A stretch of DNA of 36,806 bases from Thermoplasmata archaeon. GTDB taxonomy: Archaea; Thermoplasmatota; Thermoplasmata; Lutacidiplasmatales; UBA184. The stretch covers positions 1 through 36,806 of the forward strand of contig JAJYEA010000002.1 of NCBI GenBank assembly GCA_021790425.1, read 5' to 3'. This document shows positions 22,901-29,754 of this stretch, piece after piece (position 1 is the stretch's first letter; each line of letters begins with the position of its first letter). The notes under the pieces are model-generated. The model was not told the origin of the DNA. It saw nothing but the letters and a program-made list of their open reading frames with translations, and searched no databases. A program made the position numbers and the translations under genes.

Positions 22901-23187
22901 CGCGAAGGAAGCGGCGGCAGTACACCCCTCCCCCTCCCCCGCCTCCGGGTATGGCGGCTCCCCCGACGCCGGGCTCGTACGCCCCGGGGACACTGCTCCC
23001 ACCGCCTCCCCCGGCCTCCGCCCCATTCGTCCCCGTTCCTCCCGCTCCTCCCGGCTACCTCCCAGCCCCCGTCCCGCCCCCGCCGCCCCCGGTGGCGGCC
23101 GGGCAGGCCTTCTGCCCCTACTGCGGCACCCCCCGACTGCCCACGGCATCCTTCTGCCAAAACTGCGGGACGCGGTTCCCCCAGTGA
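19966..23187 (+). CDS. Membrane-anchored S53 (sedolisin/kumamolisin) protease with cytosolic zinc ribbon
   Basis: A 1073-residue secreted-side peptidase. A signal peptide (MRRPWVAVGVALVSLLLLVG) leads into a pro-kumamolisin activation domain (to about residue 200). The catalytic domain has Glu303 and Asp307 (GEEVLDMDWAHAIAP), Asp388 (AASGDCG) and Ser501 (DGTSAATPMWAG), with calcium-binding Asp544 and Asp559 (FHDITTG, GWDPVSGVGTP). S53 enzymes work at acid pH. Two PKD-like domains (YNYGDG, YDFGDG) and two more beta domains (GGCTSNSTP) with many N-x-S/T sites follow. One membrane helix at about 955-975 is followed by RSRRKRR, a Pro-rich stretch and a zinc ribbon with two CxxC pairs (CPYCG, CQNCG), which must be cytosolic. 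GTG 19966 fits the signal peptide and the TATA spacing. Confidence 0.93.
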   Translation: MRRPWVAVGVALVSLLLLVGPAVATPVAGAGSSPASLARVAPSFGELFRGAVPVGGVSPSTNVSAEVSIELSDAAGLAAYSQAVTTPGNSAYRHFLSPRQVTDRFAPSISRYRAAEAYFESYGLHVEPTSNRLVLGVYGSAVQMGSAFRTSFALYESTGGSRYYGPRTAPELPPSLGVSAATGFTDAPTFSPAVAGTGAHAAANPACPTVMNARGGGQLTTYTPSQIQTAYGFSPLLTAKDTGSGETIGIVDIYDSAETQYQLGSDLSTFSTDCGLSSPTVNYEYPISWSYYNSSASSGWGGEEVLDMDWAHAIAPDATLDMTFAPPGDVAVDTVVDYLVTLGGVNVISLSWGAPDVAVQQSGEYEVEHPILEAAAAEGISVFAASGDCGAADGTNVATTNYPASDVDVTGVGATNLTLTATGAYGGESAWGGNGTASCAGNNYGGSGGGWAPFPQPWWQHGTGVSKHGVRGVPDVSLAGGSGTPLDVMIGGSWAAEDGTSAATPMWAGVAALADQENGGDLGLLNPALYAILRSPAYGSDFHDITTGSNGYSAGVGWDPVSGVGTPIATSLIPALANDAYLPTSGSVTVRLAASATNVAVNSPVTFSATASGGTGGYVYSYNYGDGNGTTISSASASWSYSLIGTYFADVAVFDSSGNASLSAVICITVGTTPLTASLSASATSITAGSAVTFSAAVTGGASGYGYVYDFGDGTTTGFVWEGYTVTTSSVFSHVYVLPGTYSAQLEAIDGANPFDGAVSSTITITVSAVTTTPLAFALTASPAYVVTGGTTYLNVTVQQGTSSFTYHYTNLPAGCTSSSVASLSCSPSQPGLYLVSATVSESGGGTLTRATFLAVASAPLSVQAFQASLSTLAVGQTTTLSLSPSGGFSPYAYVFTGLPGGCTSNSTPQLNCTPTQSGNFTVVVTVTDELGHRASATLSLQVNPANNGPLGGLTTVDLLLLLLVLLVIIIVVVAVVRSRRKRRQYTPPPPPPPGMAAPPTPGSYAPGTLLPPPPPASAPFVPVPPAPPGYLPAPVPPPPPPVAAGQAFCPYCGTPRLPTASFCQNCGTRFPQ

Positions 23188-23204
23188 GGGGCGGCACCGC
23201 GGGA

Positions 23205-23738
23205 CTACGCGTCGGCGGCCCGTAGGGGAATGGCGACGAGGGTGGTGTGCTCGGCGCCTCCCGGCGCCAGGACGCTGCGCTTGAGCAGGACCTCCCGGAT
23301 CTCGAAGGCGGCGAAGAGCCGTCCGTAATTGTCCGCGAGGACCCGGCGGGCCTCGTCCGCGCCCCGCCGGTCGTGGATGCGCGCGAGGGTCACGTGGGGA
23401 TGGAAGGGTCGGTCCTCCCGGGGGAAGCCCAGCCCGGAGAGCGCGCTCTCCACCTGGTCCCCCAGCCGCGTCAGCAGGGACTTGCCTTCCCCGACGCCGA
23501 CCCAGAGCACGCGGGGGCGCTCCGCGGACGGGAAGACCCCGACCCCCTGGAGCGTCGCGGGACCGCCCGCGGTCCCGGAGAGCGCCTCTCCGAGCGCGCG
23601 CGCGATCTCGGAGACCCGCCCCTCCTCGACGTCCCCGAGGAACTTGAGCGTCACATGCATCGGGGAGGCATCCCGGGGCTCGCGGATCCCCGCCACGGTG
23701 ACGCGGGGCACTTCCACGGCGACGAAGAGCCTCCACAT
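23205..23738 (-). CDS. thpR: RNA 2',3'-cyclic phosphodiesterase
   Basis: A 177-residue 2H phosphoesterase that opens 2',3'-cyclic phosphate ends of RNA; related to the LigT tRNA ligase activity. Both HxT/S motifs are present: HVTLKFLGD near residue 28 and HPHVTLARIHD near 117. The opening WRLFVAVEVP is typical. ATG 23738 is chosen; a GTG three codons earlier is also in frame. The gene starts 16 bases behind the M50 gene and is the last gene of the long minus-strand run. It converges with the S53 gene, 17 bases apart. Confidence 0.93.
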   Translation of the reverse strand: MWRLFVAVEVPRVTVAGIREPRDASPMHVTLKFLGDVEEGRVSEIARALGEALSGTAGGPATLQGVGVFPSAERPRVLWVGVGEGKSLLTRLGDQVESALSGLGFPREDRPFHPHVTLARIHDRRGADEARRVLADNYGRLFAAFEIREVLLKRSVLAPGGAEHTTLVAIPLRAADA

Positions 23739-23754
23739 GGTACCCACCCCGCCG

Positions 23755-25332
23755 TCAGAGGGGCGGAGGCTCGTAGGAGAAGGAGACCTCCTGGGGGGAT
23801 CCGTTCTGGAGGTGCTGGACCCCCTGGCAGATCTCGTACACGGTGATGGTCCCGTTGAGGGCCTGCGGGATCCGGTCCTCGAAGGTGAGCGTCACGAGGA
23901 CCCGCGCACCCCCGCCGGCCACGGTGGCCATGGGCGAGACGAGGTCCACCGTGGGCCAGTTGGCCCGGGCGGAGGCGCACGCCTCGGACGCGCCGGAGAA
24001 GGTGAAGGAGCATTGCGTCATGTTCGCGAAATACGTCTCCGTCGCGTTCGCCCCGAGCCCCGGGGAGGGGGTCATGTTCACGAAGAGGACGAAGCCGTGG
24101 CTCACGAGGTCCTGGTTCGTGATGGGGAACGAGATGTTCGCCTGCGTGGCGTAGGAGTCCCAGGGGCCCACGGCGGTCGCCTTCGTCGGGGTCGAGAAGT
24201 CCCCCGTGGGCTGCGCGATGGGGACCAGGGAGAACCCCCCGATCAGGATGAGCCCGGCCGCCACGCCGACGAGCTTCCGGGTCGTGTCGAGCGGGGAGAT
24301 GTCGTTGAGGGGCGGAGGGTGGCGCACCCCGAGGAGGAGGACCAGGAAGGCGAAGATGAACCAGCCGGGGTAGAAGAACCCGAGGGCGATCAGGATCACC
24401 ACCACCGTGAGGCTGAGCCAGACCGAGCGCTTGCCGAGCAGCGCGCGGAAGACATGCCCCCCGTCGAGCTGTCCGGCGGGCAGGAGGTTGATCGACGTGA
24501 TGAGCAGGCCGACCCACCCCGCGACGGCGAGGGGGTTCAGATTGGTCATGCCGAGGGGGAAGAAGAGGCTCAGGGCATACCACACCGCCGAGGCCCCGAA
24601 GAGCGTCCCGCCGTAGGGGACCGAGAGGAAGACGGGCCCGCAGTTCGTGAGCGGGAGGACCGGTGAGTGGAGGGAGAGGAAGAGCCCGGCGATCGTCACC
24701 GGGATGGCGACGAGGAAGCCCGCGATCGGCCCGGCGACCCCGATGTCCATGAGCGCCTTCTTGTCGGTGATCGGCTCGCGGAGGCTGATGAAGGCCCCGA
24801 AGGTGCCGAAGATCACGAACGGCGGGGGCATCGGCAGGAAGAAGGGCATCGAGGCCTCGACGTGGTGCCGCCGGGCCATGAAGTAGTGGGCGAGCTCGTG
24901 GAGCCCGAGGATCGCGAGCAGGGGGGCCGCGAAGAAGACCGCCCCCCAGAGCAGGTCCGAGGTGCGGAAGCTCGACCCGCCGTTGTAGGCCACCCACAGG
25001 AAGGCGCCGGCGAAGACGGTGGTGACGATCGTGAGGGCGAGCATGACCAGGTTGACGCCCCCGCTCCAGGGCTTCCGGTCCGGCCGCCGCACCACCTCGA
25101 TGACGTGCTCGCCGCCCTCGAGGCGGATCTGGGCGATGAAGCGCTCGGACCAGAGCGCGTGGGCGAGCCGCCCGAAGTTGGCTTCGAGTGTCGAGGCGTT
25201 GACGTTGACGAGGAAGAGGACGGAGACCGGCGAGATCCGGGTCTCGTAGATCGTGAAGTACCGCCCGACCTCGGCCCGGAGCTTGTCGAGGTCGGCGATC
25301 GGGGCGGACGGCCCCGGGGGTGGGAGGGTCAC
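23755..25332 (-). CDS. M50 (site-2 protease-like) membrane metalloprotease
   Basis: A 525-residue intramembrane zinc protease. HELAH at 145-149 lies in a membrane helix and gives two His ligands and the catalytic Glu; NLLPAGQLDGGH (283-294) supplies the Asp290 ligand. The N-terminal 85 residues are a soluble alpha/beta domain (LIQIRLEGGEHVIEVVRRPD region), as in archaeal S2P relatives. There are about eight helices in all. After the last helix (near 355) come about 160 residues with many N-x-S/T sites and cysteine pairs, so this part is probably outside. It starts with GTG 22 bases behind the 73-residue gene. S2P enzymes cut membrane-bound regulators; the membrane proteins with cytosolic zinc ribbons in this window would be candidate substrates (inference). 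Confidence 0.9.
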   Translation of the reverse strand: MTLPPPGPSAPIADLDKLRAEVGRYFTIYETRISPVSVLFLVNVNASTLEANFGRLAHALWSERFIAQIRLEGGEHVIEVVRRPDRKPWSGGVNLVMLALTIVTTVFAGAFLWVAYNGGSSFRTSDLLWGAVFFAAPLLAILGLHELAHYFMARRHHVEASMPFFLPMPPPFVIFGTFGAFISLREPITDKKALMDIGVAGPIAGFLVAIPVTIAGLFLSLHSPVLPLTNCGPVFLSVPYGGTLFGASAVWYALSLFFPLGMTNLNPLAVAGWVGLLITSINLLPAGQLDGGHVFRALLGKRSVWLSLTVVVILIALGFFYPGWFIFAFLVLLLGVRHPPPLNDISPLDTTRKLVGVAAGLILIGGFSLVPIAQPTGDFSTPTKATAVGPWDSYATQANISFPITNQDLVSHGFVLFVNMTPSPGLGANATETYFANMTQCSFTFSGASEACASARANWPTVDLVSPMATVAGGGARVLVTLTFEDRIPQALNGTITVYEICQGVQHLQNGSPQEVSFSYEPPPL

Positions 25333-25354
25333 GACGCGAGCCCCGCGGTCCCGG

Positions 25355-25576
25355 TCAGACCGTCTCGGACTCGAAGAGGACGCGGGCCCCCTTCAGAGCG
25401 CTGGTAAGCTGGACCGAGAGGTCCATGGCGTCATCCAGGGAGACCGACCGCTTCCAATCGTAGATGAAGTCGTAGTTGCCCTGGGTGGGCTTGAAGCCGA
25501 GCGTTCGCAGGCGTTCCGCCACCTCCGATGGAGGGATCCCTTCGCTCGAGAAGGTCACCCGGAGATAGGTCTCCAT
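25355..25576 (-). CDS. Small conserved-looking alpha/beta protein
   Basis: A 73-residue protein: METYLRVTFSSEGIPPSEVA, then a helix (AERLRTLGF), two strands (PTQGNYDFIYDWKRSV), a helix (SLDDAMDLSVQLTSALKG) and a last strand (ARVLFESETV). The pattern beta-alpha-beta-beta-alpha-beta suggests a ferredoxin-like fold. The start ATG at 25576 lies four bases after the coaD stop. A possible internal TATA box, AAAAGTATATTC, lies in the coaD tail about 38 bases upstream, so it may also be made separately. I do not recognise the family. Confidence 0.7.
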   Translation of the reverse strand: METYLRVTFSSEGIPPSEVAERLRTLGFKPTQGNYDFIYDWKRSVSLDDAMDLSVQLTSALKGARVLFESETV

Positions 25577-25580
25577 GTGT

Positions 25581-26507
25581 TCACTGGTAGGGGAAGACGC
25601 CCGAAGGGGAATATACTTTTCGCGTCCAGCGGCCGCCGCCGGGCCACCGGGCTGCATCCCCCTCGATGACCACCGAGGGGGGGAGCGCCCCCGAGCGCGC
25701 GAGGAGACGGGGTGCGAAAGCGTCGGCGAGAAGCCCCGCGGCGACCGCCCGGAGCGAGATCGGCGACGTGAGGGTCGGAAGGGTCGCGCCGGCTCCCTCC
25801 CCGGCCACGGAGGCCTCGAGCACGGCCCCGTCGCGGTCCGTGACGGTGATCGTCCAGCGCGATCTCCCCCGTTCGAGCTCCACCCGGTAGTCGGGCGCGG
25901 TCCCCTCCGCGGCCGGGGCGGTGGCGGGGGCGTCCAGCATCCGGATCTGCGGTCCGGGCATCAACCGCTTCCACGCCTCGACGAGCGCCGCGCGGACCCC
26001 GGGGTCCATCGTGGGGGCGAAGCCGAGCACCACCGGTCGGAACCGCCGGCCCTCCCCGTCGATGTCCCCCGCCCGGATGCGTCGGGAGGCGATCGGGAGC
26101 AGGTCCTCGCCGTAGACACGGCCGACCACGACCAGGGTGAGCGGGTCCATGTGGTGGGCCGCCCTCCACTTGTTCGCCCGGACGGCGGCAGGGAAGGTCT
26201 CCTCGCTGACGGCGAGCGCCGGGATCTCCGGCTCGTGGATCTTTCCCTCCGGGTGGTCAAGGGCCAGCACGTACCACCGGCTCCCGGGGTAGCTCCGTCG
26301 GAGCCAGGTCTTGAGGAGTGCCTCGCGCTCCTCGAACGGGGTGACCCCGAGCCCCTTGGAGGGGCTTTTGGCCACGAGCGCGTCGACCGCGAGGCCGATG
26401 CCGACCTTCTGGGCGCGCGCGAACGATTCGGTGAGGAGCCGCTTGTGCCCCGCGTGGAGCCGGTCGAACGTTCCCCCCAGCACGATGAGGGGAAGGGCGA
26501 ACGCCAT
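25581..26507 (-). CDS. coaD: Phosphopantetheine adenylyltransferase with a long C-terminal extension
   Basis: The fourth step of coenzyme A synthesis: 4'-phosphopantetheine and ATP give dephospho-CoA. The archaeal PPAT signature is at residues 11-25 (GGTFDRLHAGHKRLL, with HxGH-type H18 and H21), followed by AVDALVAKSPSKGLGVTPFEERE and the adenylate-binding later part (VVVGRVYGEDLLPIASRRIRAGDIDGEGRR). Archaeal PPATs are about 155 residues; this one has 308. Residues about 165-308 (DPGVRAALVEAWKRLMPGP..., LERGRSRWTITVTDRDG) are a second unit that I cannot name; it might be a degenerate nucleotide-handling domain of the DUF84 kind. It lies in the same transcription run as the G-protein genes. 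Confidence 0.88.
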   Translation of the reverse strand: MAFALPLIVLGGTFDRLHAGHKRLLTESFARAQKVGIGLAVDALVAKSPSKGLGVTPFEEREALLKTWLRRSYPGSRWYVLALDHPEGKIHEPEIPALAVSEETFPAAVRANKWRAAHHMDPLTLVVVGRVYGEDLLPIASRRIRAGDIDGEGRRFRPVVLGFAPTMDPGVRAALVEAWKRLMPGPQIRMLDAPATAPAAEGTAPDYRVELERGRSRWTITVTDRDGAVLEASVAGEGAGATLPTLTSPISLRAVAAGLLADAFAPRLLARSGALPPSVVIEGDAARWPGGGRWTRKVYSPSGVFPYQ

Positions 26508-26516
26508 CGTCTTCTC

Positions 26517-26708
26517 CTACTTGAAGCTCAGGGCGAAGAAGACGACCAAGAGTACGGCGAGCCCGATGAAGACATAGTAGGTCATCCGGTTGGAGCGGAT
26601 GGTCGCGGCCCGTTTGGCGGCGCAGGCCTTGCTGCAGGTGGTCGCGCCTTCCGCGACGGCCTTGCCGCAGACCCGGCAGTGGTTGTGGGGGGGAACGCTC
26701 TCCTCCAT
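26517..26708 (-). CDS. DUF2116-type zinc-ribbon membrane peptide
   Basis: A 63-residue protein: HCRVCGKAVAEGATTCSKAC gives four cysteines in the archaeal DUF2116 pattern (CxxCG then CSxxC), then basic residues (KRAATIRSNR), and one membrane helix at the C-terminus (YYVFIGLAVLLVVFFALSF). The zinc part is on the cytosolic side. It is three bases behind the 580-residue gene and ten before coaD, so it belongs to the run. Function unknown in the family. Confidence 0.85.
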   Translation of the reverse strand: MEESVPPHNHCRVCGKAVAEGATTCSKACAAKRAATIRSNRMTYYVFIGLAVLLVVFFALSFK

Positions 26709-26711
26709 CGG

Positions 26712-28454
26712 TCAGCTCCGTGATTCCTTGCGGGAAGAAGGGCGGCCCTGCCGTTCCTCGCTCAGCTTCTCGACCTCGCGCACGAGGGTGAGCCAGATCC
26801 GGCCCTGTGTCTGGAGGGTCGACTCCATCCGCTCGAGGATCTCGGTCGTGCGGGCGGTGAACTCGTCCTCCATGCGGTGGAGCTCCTGCCATAGCTCGGC
26901 CTTGACCTCTTCGACCTCCCGGGCGCGGAGCGGGTGGCCGGTGACCCTCGGAGCCTGCTTGAGCTCCCCCACCTTGGTCCACGTCTTCCGTATCAGGGGC
27001 AGGGTCTTCTCGGCGAAGAACTTGAGGCGGTCATCGAGGTCCTTGAGCTCGGTGCGCAGGTGGTCGACCTGGGAGAAGCGGTCGGCGAAGACGGCGTTCT
27101 CCCCGGTGAAGAAGCGGCCGAGCTCCTCGGCGACCTTCTCCGCCACGATCCGTTGCACGTCCTCGGGGGTGATGTGCGCCTCGGGCGGGGTCGCGCGGGA
27201 GGAGGTGGGGAAGGGGAGCGCTCCGGGGCTGGAGGCGGCCGTCGCCGGCGTCGTCTCCCGGCCCACCCCGAAGGGGGCGGCCGGCACGCTCCGCGGCAGG
27301 CCGGGCGCCGCGAGGCCCACCTTCTCGACGCGCAGGTGTCGCGCGGCATCGATCCAGGGGGGCAGTTCGGAGACGGCCCCCGGAGGCACCGGGACGGGGG
27401 CGAAGTCCGGGATCGGGACGGGTGCCGGGGCCGACTTCTTCGTCGCCCGGCCCTTCTTGCGCGACGGGGACTGCGACTCCTCGAGGACCTCGGCGAGTCG
27501 GGCCAGCTCCTTCCGGCGGTAGATGCCCTCCTCGGCGGGGAACGGACCCGTGAGCGCCTGCTCCACCTCCTTGCCGTCGAGGAGCGATCGGAAGGCGTCC
27601 CACTTCTCCCCGGACTCCTCGTCGATCCACGCCTTGGTCGAGGTCGGCAGGCTGGAGGGGAGCTTCCCGGGTCCTTCCGCGAGGTCCGTCACGCTGAGGT
27701 GGTGCTTCGTCCACCCGTCGACCCACCGCTTGCGCTGGTCGATCGTGGCCCGGGAGGAGATCCGGAACGCCGCGAGGGTGAGCGGGAAGGCCCGGGTCAA
27801 CTGCGGGACATCCACCTTGGCGGCGGGGATGAAGTAGGGGAAGACCAGGATGCCGGAGAGGGCGAGGAGCGACTCCGGCATGCGGGTGAGCAGGCCGAAA
27901 ACGGTCTCCACGGAGCCGTTCCAGGAATCCGACAAGAGAAGGAGCGGGGGCTGGTCGGGAGAGTTGTCCGCGTAGGAGATCGAGCGCGCGAGCAGTGCCG
28001 ACAGGGCGGGAACGCCGGGATGCGGGGGCTCCCCCGGAGGGGCGCCTTCCATCGCCCGGTACCATTGCCAGAGCGTCTGGGCCGCATTGTGGCCCGCGAA
28101 GAGCGCCTGCGCATCCAACACGAGCGTCTTGATGCCGAGCCGGGGCCGCTCCTCGGTCGAGAGGTACATCCTGCCGAGGCACAGGTAGCGCCCTCCCCCG
28201 GTCGGGAACAGGAAGAGGTTCCGGTAGTAGGAGAAGCGCTTCGCCGGATCGGGGTCCCAGTAGTCGGTGGTGTCGCTGGCGTTGATCGCGAGGTCTCCCA
28301 CGAGCTTCATCCGGGCCAGGGACTCGTTCAACCCGGGGAAGCTGTCGGGGATCGGAGTGTAGCGGGGGCTCTCCGCCTCGTTGTCGACCTGGCGGCACCA
28401 GATGATGCCCCGGAGCAGGGCGGCGGGGTCGGATCCGTTCTCTGGCCCGCTCAT
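26712..28454 (-). CDS. Large G-protein partner with coiled-coil C-terminus (GAP1-like?)
   Basis: A 580-residue soluble protein. Residues 1-330 are globular: IIWCRQVDNEAESPRYTPIPDSFPGL, FSYYRNLFLFPTGGGRYLCLGRMYLS, ERPRLGIKTLVLDAQALF, PLLLLSDSWNGSVETVFGLL. The last resembles a G-protein-associated or STAND-like alpha/beta layer. The layout recalls the N-terminal domain of GTPase-associated protein 1 (GAP1) from bacterial GTPase-centred systems, though no diagnostic residue settles it. A Pro/Ala linker (about 335-430) joins a coiled coil (HLRTELKDLDDRLKFFAEKT; EVEEVKAELWQELHRMEDEF). Its ATG overlaps the stop of the G-protein gene (ATGA), so the two are coupled and probably bind each other. Confidence 0.75.
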   Translation of the reverse strand: MSGPENGSDPAALLRGIIWCRQVDNEAESPRYTPIPDSFPGLNESLARMKLVGDLAINASDTTDYWDPDPAKRFSYYRNLFLFPTGGGRYLCLGRMYLSTEERPRLGIKTLVLDAQALFAGHNAAQTLWQWYRAMEGAPPGEPPHPGVPALSALLARSISYADNSPDQPPLLLLSDSWNGSVETVFGLLTRMPESLLALSGILVFPYFIPAAKVDVPQLTRAFPLTLAAFRISSRATIDQRKRWVDGWTKHHLSVTDLAEGPGKLPSSLPTSTKAWIDEESGEKWDAFRSLLDGKEVEQALTGPFPAEEGIYRRKELARLAEVLEESQSPSRKKGRATKKSAPAPVPIPDFAPVPVPPGAVSELPPWIDAARHLRVEKVGLAAPGLPRSVPAAPFGVGRETTPATAASSPGALPFPTSSRATPPEAHITPEDVQRIVAEKVAEELGRFFTGENAVFADRFSQVDHLRTELKDLDDRLKFFAEKTLPLIRKTWTKVGELKQAPRVTGHPLRAREVEEVKAELWQELHRMEDEFTARTTEILERMESTLQTQGRIWLTLVREVEKLSEERQGRPSSRKESRS

Positions 28455-29728
28455 GACGGAGGAGCCGCCGCCGCGGCCCGCTTTGCGAGGACGCGCTCGC
28501 AGATCCGGGCGACGGGCAGCGTCGTGTTGACCATGACCGGGACGCCGCGGTGGGACCCGTTCTCCTCCTGGCCCACCGGGGCATCACCGTAGAGGAGCGG
28601 ACGCCCCTCGCCGGTGGAGATGGCGGAGGCCACGAGGAACGCATCCTCCTTGACGCTGAAGATCGAGTTCGCCTGGGCGGCGACCAGGATGCTCCCGAGG
28701 CCGCTCCCGTCCCGCTTCGTGAGGAAGTCGGTGACGTCGAACCCGCTCGCGTAGTCCCGGCTCGTCAGGACCTGCTCGATCTCCCCGTAGAAGTCCTTGA
28801 GGAGGTCGGCCTTCGAGATGGCGATCACGAGCGGGATGTTCCGCTCGCGCACGTAGCGGAGGACCCCGCGCGCGAGGCTGATCTGCTGCGAGCTCTCCCG
28901 GATCGACCCGAGCTGGGGCGAGAGCAGGAGGATGATCCCGTCGGCGTCCGCCACGAACTGCCCCATGAGGGTGAGCCCGTTGCGCCAGAGCTCCTGCCGG
29001 TCGGCCGGCCAGGTCTCGAACTGGGGGATCACGAGGCAGTTGTCCCGGGAGACCTCGTCCTTGACGTTCCGGATCCAGAGCCGGTCGTAGGTGAAGTAGT
29101 CGGAGATGATCCCTCCCGCCTCATCCACGGTGTGGAGCACCATCGGCTGGGACGCCGTGATGTCCCCTCCCATGCCGTGCCGGAAGTAGAGCTTCATGTC
29201 GACGAACTGGTTGTACTTGGTGGGGAGGGGATACTTCGTGAGGACCCCCTGCTCCTCCTGGCCCGAGCTCAGCTCCACGAAGAGCCGGGTGGGGTCGGCC
29301 ATGGGGCGGCTCACGTAGAGCCGCGTCGTGGTCTCCATCTCCGCCTCGGGGTTCGTGGGGTTCACGGCCTCGTAGGTCGTCTCCTCCATCACCACGTCCT
29401 GCGAGACGTCGCCGTAGACGGGAAGGCCGAGCTGTCCCCGGCTCGGGATGTAGACCACGGGGAGGTTCAGCCCGAAGTGGCCGGAGAGGTAGCGGAAGTA
29501 CGTCGTCTTTCCAGAAGAGGGGATGCCCACGACCGCGATCTTGGCCGTGTTCGGCTCGGGCGCCCGGGGTCGGGCCGGGGGCTCCGGTTTCGCCTCCGCG
29601 GGAGGCGGGGCCGGTGCCGCGGGCGCCGCCGCCTTCGTGACGGTGGGCCGCGCCGGGGCGACCGACTTGCCCTTCACGGCCACGGTCTTTTTCACCTTCG
29701 ACTTGGGGGTGGGTGCCGCAGGGGTCAT
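28451..29728 (-). CDS. TRAFAC-like GTPase with a basic disordered N-terminus
   Basis: A 425-residue P-loop NTPase. G1 is GIPSSGKTT (68-76), G3 is VDEAGG (201-206, D202 and G205 of DxxG-type), and G4 is SKAD (305-308, a variant of NKxD favouring guanine). YIPSRGQLG and VSRPMADPTRLFVELSSGQEE fill a long insert between G1 and G3, giving a larger G domain than Ras-like proteins and closer to the 'double-GTPase' class. The first 58 residues are Lys/Ala/Pro rich. GGAGG (about seven bases ahead) precedes ATG 29728. It sits between the vWA gene (26 bases) and the coupled 580-residue gene. Likely a nucleotide-driven switch for this operon. Confidence 0.85.
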   Translation of the reverse strand: MTPAAPTPKSKVKKTVAVKGKSVAPARPTVTKAAAPAAPAPPPAEAKPEPPARPRAPEPNTAKIAVVGIPSSGKTTYFRYLSGHFGLNLPVVYIPSRGQLGLPVYGDVSQDVVMEETTYEAVNPTNPEAEMETTTRLYVSRPMADPTRLFVELSSGQEEQGVLTKYPLPTKYNQFVDMKLYFRHGMGGDITASQPMVLHTVDEAGGIISDYFTYDRLWIRNVKDEVSRDNCLVIPQFETWPADRQELWRNGLTLMGQFVADADGIILLLSPQLGSIRESSQQISLARGVLRYVRERNIPLVIAISKADLLKDFYGEIEQVLTSRDYASGFDVTDFLTKRDGSGLGSILVAAQANSIFSVKEDAFLVASAISTGEGRPLLYGDAPVGQEENGSHRGVPVMVNTTLPVARICERVLAKRAAAAAPPS

Positions 29729-29754
29729 ATGAGGTCCTCCATAGGAAAGTTCAT

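Noticed and set aside
22920-23100. Proline codon runs as a tandem repeat array
   Set aside because: The C-rich runs encode a proline-rich linker and are not a regular DNA repeat.
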